DNA from: Limnoperna fortunei
Taxonomy: Eukaryota; Mollusca; Bivalvia; Mytilida; Modiolidae
DNA length: 64,000 nucleotides
NCBI GenBank assembly: GCA_944474755.1
Contig: OX104112.1
Location: 68,248,433-68,312,432 of the forward strand
Reading direction: 5' to 3'
Positions 1-64,000 of the stretch are shown here, piece after piece (position 1 is the stretch's first letter; the number at the start of each line of letters is the position of its first letter). Under the pieces are notes generated by a model. It had not been told where the DNA came from and searched no databases. It was given only the letters and a program-made list of their open reading frames with translations. Both the position numbers and the translations under genes were made by a program.

Positions 1-152
1 CATTGTGTCTGTTCAATGTGGTTGGGTAGTTGTGTTGGATCTTTGTGAAATATTAAACCCTCCAGTGTGTGTTGAGCCATTGGTTTTTGTGTTTTAATCA
101 TTGGCTGTGTTGTAAAGTCCGGTTTGTGTTTGCTCAAACGCAATCTCCATCA

Positions 153-308
153 GGTTAATCACCATCCGTCTTGGGTCAATTCCAATCCACGTGATCATCG
201 TACTGGTTAATCACCATCCGTCTTAGGTCAATCCCATTCCACGTCACCATCGTACTGGTTAATCACCATCTGTCTTGGGTCAATCCCATTCCACTTCACC
301 ATCGTACT
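153..308. repeat. Tandem repeat, 3 x 52 bp
   Basis: Three consecutive 52 bp units begin at 153, 205 and 257, each opening GGTTAATCACCATC and closing CATCGTACT. They differ by a few substitutions. The first 152 bases of the window show nothing else recognisable. Confidence 0.9.
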
Positions 309-324
309 GATATATGCACTAACA

Positions 325-2870
325 ACAGAGCATAATGACAAGGAAATAAAGAACGTCTTTTAGCACTGCAAGAAGTCCTTTGGAATGCTAAAGTGGGAGA
401 AGGCATATGCAGCAACAAATGACAAGCCGTAATAATTGCCAACTCCTATGAAATAAAGCTGATGAACACATTTGGCCCACTAAACTGATTTAGTATATGA
501 ACATAACACGGCTCGAATGGAGAACATCATAACCAAATTGACTACATCATGGTCACAGGGTGTTTTTAGTTCAGTTTTAACATCGATAACACGAGGAGCA
601 TTTCAATGGCAAACTGGAAGTGATCAAGACATAGTGATGATGATCTTTCGTCTACACCTTTAGAAAATCAGCAGACAGTGTTGTACAACAATCCAGTTTC
701 TCCCAAAGATATTAGATTGATTGATTGGATGTCTGCTTTACGTCCAGCGAGCAGTATTTCAGCTATATTCAGGACGGGAACAAGTTAACAATAAATCAAC
801 GGAAAATGTGGGTGGGATGGGTCACAGGGAACACAATTTTGACTGCCACTGGAAAAGTATGGAGTTTTGGGTAGGGGCGGAAAATTTAGCCTTTTGTAGC
901 GGCTACAATGAGCCTACGCTTTTTCGAAATCTACAAAAGGGGTCTTTATCGTGCAAGGAGCGTATCACTCTCCAAACACGTTACCCACTACGGTCCGCGG
1001 TCAGGTTTTCCGTTTCCGTATTATGACATGACAACCCCCCCCCCCCCAACGAGAGGGTCTCCCCTATCCGCCACCCGGGGACGCGCTGGGCTGCTCTGTG
1101 GGTCGAGCACTGGGAACCCTCCCAGTATGGTAGCAGCAAAGATATTAGAACCAGTTCAGGCAAGATAGGAGGGAAATAACCATTAACCCTACTTGGAGCT
1201 GACGACACAGGCATGGAAACACAGATCGGTACGTTTAACATAACAGTGTCCGAAGCAACCAGTGTGATCCATTGCGAACGTACATCAGCGAAAGAAACCA
1301 TGGATCACTGCAGACATTCTACATATGTGTGTTCGAAACAAGGAACATCACATTATAGAGCTGTCAAACAAAAAAGCACGATACAGCAAAGGAAACCTGG
1401 AAACAATGTCATGATATAGTGAACTGCACCAAGAAAAACAACAGTAAGCAAGCGTTTTAATTGCCTGTCCAGTATGTAACAAAGACAAGCATCTACCATA
1501 AAGATGGGAACTGTTTTACAGAAGACCAAAATATCTTGCAGAATAGATAGAATAGTGTTCGGACTTGTAGAACCATTCAGAACTACAGCCACAGGGGAAC
1601 AGCCAATCAGTAACCAACATAGACAGCTATCCCGTCCTCCGATATCAGTATAGTCCCTGAATAAGGGGAAGTCAGTAGTTGTAGACAACATCCCAACATA
1701 ACTAGTTCGAGCAGGCGCAGAAGGTACGTTAATCTTCCTACTCCCTAATCTCGTACAAGATATGGCAGACAAGGGAGTTGATCAGGTCGTTGACACTGAT
1801 AACAATCCTCCCAAAGAAATGTAACGTACAGCAATGTCAGAACTATCGCACTATTAGCCGTATATATTTGTCAACGTCATGTTTATAGTTCTATTAAGCA
1901 GACCGAAGCCCCAGGCAGAAAAGATTATTGCTGAAGAGCAGTCAGTTTTCAGACCAGTGTGTTGCATAATAGAAAAGATTGTTGACCTCCGATTATAACT
2001 AGATATCGGTGAGATCTTATCCATCTCTGTGGCCCCCGCCGACCTTGAGGTCAAAGGTCATCAACCATGGTATGCGAAACATCGCATTGATATTATCTAT
2101 CCACGTAACAAATATCAAAAGCCTACCTCTGGAGGTAAAAAGTTAACATAGACCGGACACGATTGGTTTCGGACGGACACAAGGACGGACGGACATACTG
2201 ATCACTATAGGGCCCAAATTATTGCCAATACTCCTAACATCCAAGATCTAAAATATGTCTTTGTGGACTTCAAGAGAACATTTGACGGGGTAGCACGCTG
2301 TTCTCTGATAGAGCATGAAGCATTACAACATCAATAATAACTGAAAGACATATGACTAAGCCAATAGTGCATGTTTACTTTAACAATGGCATAGAGACAT
2401 CAAGACTGTCTGCTCTCACCTACTCTCTTTAACATCTTCCTTGAAAAAAATCTGGCTGACTCACTAGTAGAACACGAAGAAAGTGTCAGCACTGGGGATA
2501 CAAATTGCAAACTCGGTCTTTGCTAATCACATTGATGGCCTTACTTGAAAGTAAGAAGAGCTTGCTCGCATGCATGGGGAAACGTCTTAATATAACATGA
2601 AAATCAATTGCCAAAAAGACCAATGGCATCAACACGGACATGATGATTAATTGTCAAGCACTGGAAACAGTACACAGCTTCAAATACCTTGGAGTAATTG
2701 AAACAGATGAAGGATCAAAACTCGAAATATTTCTTTAATAGTGCAAAAAACAGCTGCGCTGGCAAGATTAAAATCCATCTGGAATGATCAACACATCCTA
2801 CTAGCTAAACGATCAGACAAGTCCGGACCTCGTCATCTCAGTATTACTGTATGCGTGTATAACATCAAAT
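325..2870 (+). mobile_element. Decayed RTE-like non-LTR retrotransposon (endonuclease plus reverse transcriptase remnant)
   Basis: Piecewise + strand translation, with many stops and frameshifts, follows the order of an endonuclease/reverse transcriptase polyprotein. An endonuclease stretch near 512-558 reads NGEHHNQIDYIMV, and a GSDQDIVMM block follows near 630. A linker reads PWITADIL near 1300, KNNSKQAF near 1435 and DGNCFTEDQNIL near 1505. The RT part reads WQTRELIRSLTLITILPKK near 1763, NYRTIS near 1840, RPKPQAEKIIAEEQ near 1900, VDFKRTFDGVA near 2263, CLLSPTLFNIFLE near 2406, ETVHSFKYLGVI near 2670 and LVISVLLYAC near 2829. No intact frame survives and the FADD-type catalytic block is not readable. 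The stretches at about 700-1290 and 2120-2220 have no counterpart in the element and look like later insertions. The clade (RTE-like) is from family memory, not alignment. Confidence 0.85.
2120..2220. repeat. Short GGACGGAC-rich insertion in the retroelement
   Basis: This stretch runs from CTACCTCTGGAGG through a GGACGGAC-rich core to CTATAGGGCCC and interrupts the RT homology on either side. It resembles the end of a mollusc interspersed repeat, but no boundary duplication can be defined. Confidence 0.35.
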
Positions 2871-3849
2871 TTCGAGAGATACGTCGTTACTTTTAAACTA
2901 GTGCGACGAAGTGCTTGCTTTTCCATTAAACTCCGGGTTGCGTTATCGAATTCAGCAAAGATACATACATAATGGTGAATTAAAATCTTATGATGCAACA
3001 AATCCACAGTTCCTTATACTCTGAACTCACGTTTCACATTAACCGTTACATATTCGTTTAAACATATTTTATTTTTCGAAAAAAAGCAACAAACACAAAG
3101 TTTGCAACTTAAATTCTTACTGATACAGTACAATTAGCAGTAAGACAGCAAAGTGCTTCTGAAATGCAGCTGACAGTTCGTGTATGTAAAATAATGACGT
3201 TAATTTAGCCAGCACTGGGACCAGTATAAATTCAAATTGTTCAATCATGGCCCGTAACAGGTAAAAAATGAATTTAACACTGCTTGGTTGATAGGTGTAT
3301 TAAGTAAAAATACTTACAAAATTAATAGAGAGAAATACATTTATATTTTATTCATCATAATAGTGATTGAGTTAGTGCAAATTATCTACTTTAAATGGTT
3401 CAACATCATTTAAAATATATGTGTCTTCATCATGTTCATTGCTCAAGATTAGGGACAGGTCAATATTTATTGTGGTGGTAGGCCGGTGCAAAATGCAATA
3501 GGACATACTTTTCTATGCTGGCATAACTGTGGGCTACAAGTTTTGTTATTTTCAGCACTGATAGGATAGCAAGTTTTTTTCATGACAATATCATCAATGA
3601 AAATTGTCCGACGTTTTAATTCAAAACCAATATACTGTAATCGAACAATTTGTTAACAAACATAAATACTAAATTGTAACCATAAAATTATTCACTAGAT
3701 AGGACACCAGTTTTTTTATAACACGTCTGATGTAGGACAGCAACTTATTTGTATTTTAAAGAGATGGGACATAACCTTTTTTAAACCTGATAATTTAAAA
3801 TGCACCGGTCCCAATCCCCCAATTAATACTGACCAGTCCCTTAATAGCA
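2871..3849. other. Upstream AT-rich DNA, no gene seen
   Basis: AT-rich sequence with no long frame, RNA gene or clear repeat boundary. Short phrases such as ATAGGACA recur near 3500, 3570 and 3700, suggesting a degraded repeat. Confidence 0.5.
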
Positions 3850-4072
3850 TCCACTATTGATCACGTGGTCTGTCATGACTGATGTTGCGGGTTCGAGTCT
3901 CAGTACTCGACTTCAATCTCAACTGACAAGGATTGCCAGTTTTCCTAGCTACCACAAGCAAGTAGGGGGTGTCTTTGGGTACTCCAGCTGCTTCCCCGAA
4001 TAAAAACTGGACGCCATGCATGATATAGCTGAAAATTGCTGAAAGTGGCGTTAAACACCATTCAAACAAAAA
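3850..4072 (+). mobile_element. tRNA-derived SINE, 5'-truncated copy
   Basis: It starts inside the family consensus at CACTATTGATCACGTGG, contains a B-box-like GGTTCGAGTC, and has the conserved body (TGACAAGGATTGCCAG, AATAAAAACTGGACGCC). It ends with GAAAGTGGCGTTAAACACC and a CAAACAAAAA tail. Other copies lie at 27470, 29975, 32567 and 46988. Confidence 0.8.
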
Positions 4073-63362
<59,290 letters not shown>

Positions 63363-63728
63363 GTATATATCTTAGTTGGGCTTTGCCTATGACATTATTA
63401 TGTCAATGTTCTATCAGTCTAGTAAATCGAGGTTATAACTACTGTGAAATACTTTTTATTAGTTGGGTATCAATTTTCGTGGTTTTTGTGGAGGCTTCAA
63501 ACCAAGAAATTAAAAATCTAACAAAGAATAAAACACTTCATTAACAGATTGGAATTCTGAAACAATAATCTGAAAAATTCTGAGATTGGTCATTTATATT
63601 TGTATGTAATATATAATTTGTGTTGTTCCATACCTCTTTTTTACCTCAATACTCATTTTAGGTGAGTGAATATTAAAGCAGGTTTCTTGTTCAAATTGGG
63701 TTTATATTAAATGTTGGTATCATTTATT
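63363..63728. other. Start of intron 14
   Basis: AT-rich. The frame at 63347-63544 overlaps exon 14 in another frame and is not real. Confidence 0.5.
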
Positions 63729-64000
63729 ATACCCATCGGTTGAAACGCGGGGGATATATAGTAATGGGGGTGTCTGTCCGTTACACTTTCTCTTATTTGC
63801 AACTCCTCCTACACCACTGAATGGAATTTGATGAAACTTACACAAAATCCTTGTCACATTGTGCCATTGTGCCGGAGATATTTAGCATTTTGATCGGAAT
63901 AATATTTTGGGTTTCCCATAGTAAAACATGGACTTGGTTATTGACCTTAGGAATACCCATCTCTTATGTGCAACTCCTCCTACACAACTGAATAGAATAT
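63729..64000 (+). mobile_element. Helentron-like element, family B, cut by window end
   Basis: ATACCCATCGGTTGAAACGCG and GGGGGATATATAGTAATGG at the 5' end, then subrepeats with CAACTCCTCCTACACCACTG and TTTTGGGTTTCCCATAG as in 55184-56495. Confidence 0.85.

Noticed and set aside
721..1772. Overlapping frames of 86-139 residues on both strands
   Set aside because: They overlap the decayed retroelement and an inserted segment; none shows a domain, and the retroelement reading explains most of the region.
3850..4072. tRNA gene because of a B-box-like GGTTCGAGTC
   Set aside because: No cloverleaf can be closed, the A-box head is missing, and the sequence is one of ten copies of a SINE.

Overview
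This is an animal nuclear genomic window, AT-rich and dominated by introns. It very probably comes from a mollusc, most likely a bivalve: the repeats include tRNA-derived SINEs, elements that open GCTCACCTGA and end in a stem-loop plus CTCTAG, and elements that open TATACCCCCCGC, all of which I associate with bivalve genomes. The species cannot be fixed from the sequence alone.

One protein-coding gene accounts for nearly all supportable coding sequence. It lies on the + strand, starts at the ATG at 5210, and runs off the right edge. Fourteen coding exons join in a single open frame of 710 codons across 13 complete GT-AG introns. The product is a salt-inducible kinase of the SIK3 type: an AMPK-related Ser/Thr kinase domain (about residues 19-271) with an LKB1-type T-loop (T175), a UBA-like region (about 297-341), then a tail with four basic R/K-R-x-S/T motifs (T438, S520, T600, S664) that match PKA/14-3-3 control sites of SIK3. 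The Gln-rich C-terminal part expected of SIK3 lies beyond the window.

Upstream (1-5209) are a 3 x 52 bp tandem repeat, a heavily decayed RTE-like non-LTR retrotransposon (about 325-2870), a SINE, and an NRF1-like palindrome just before the start codon.

Intron 1 (17 kb) holds small inverted-repeat elements and a minisatellite of roughly 5 kb with 52/60 bp units and higher-order duplication. A 2.7 kb TA-flanked inverted-repeat element splits that array. Introns 2-14 carry further repeats: at least six Helentron-like elements of one family (A), three pieces of a second (B) and one of a third (C), ten SINE copies, TTAA-flanked and TA-flanked terminal-inverted-repeat elements, and minisatellites of 36, 40, 48 and 49 bp. 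Several are nested: a SINE inside a minisatellite, a MITE inside a minisatellite, family B inside family A, and a minisatellite inside family A.

I found no tRNA, rRNA or CRISPR locus and no second convincing protein-coding gene.
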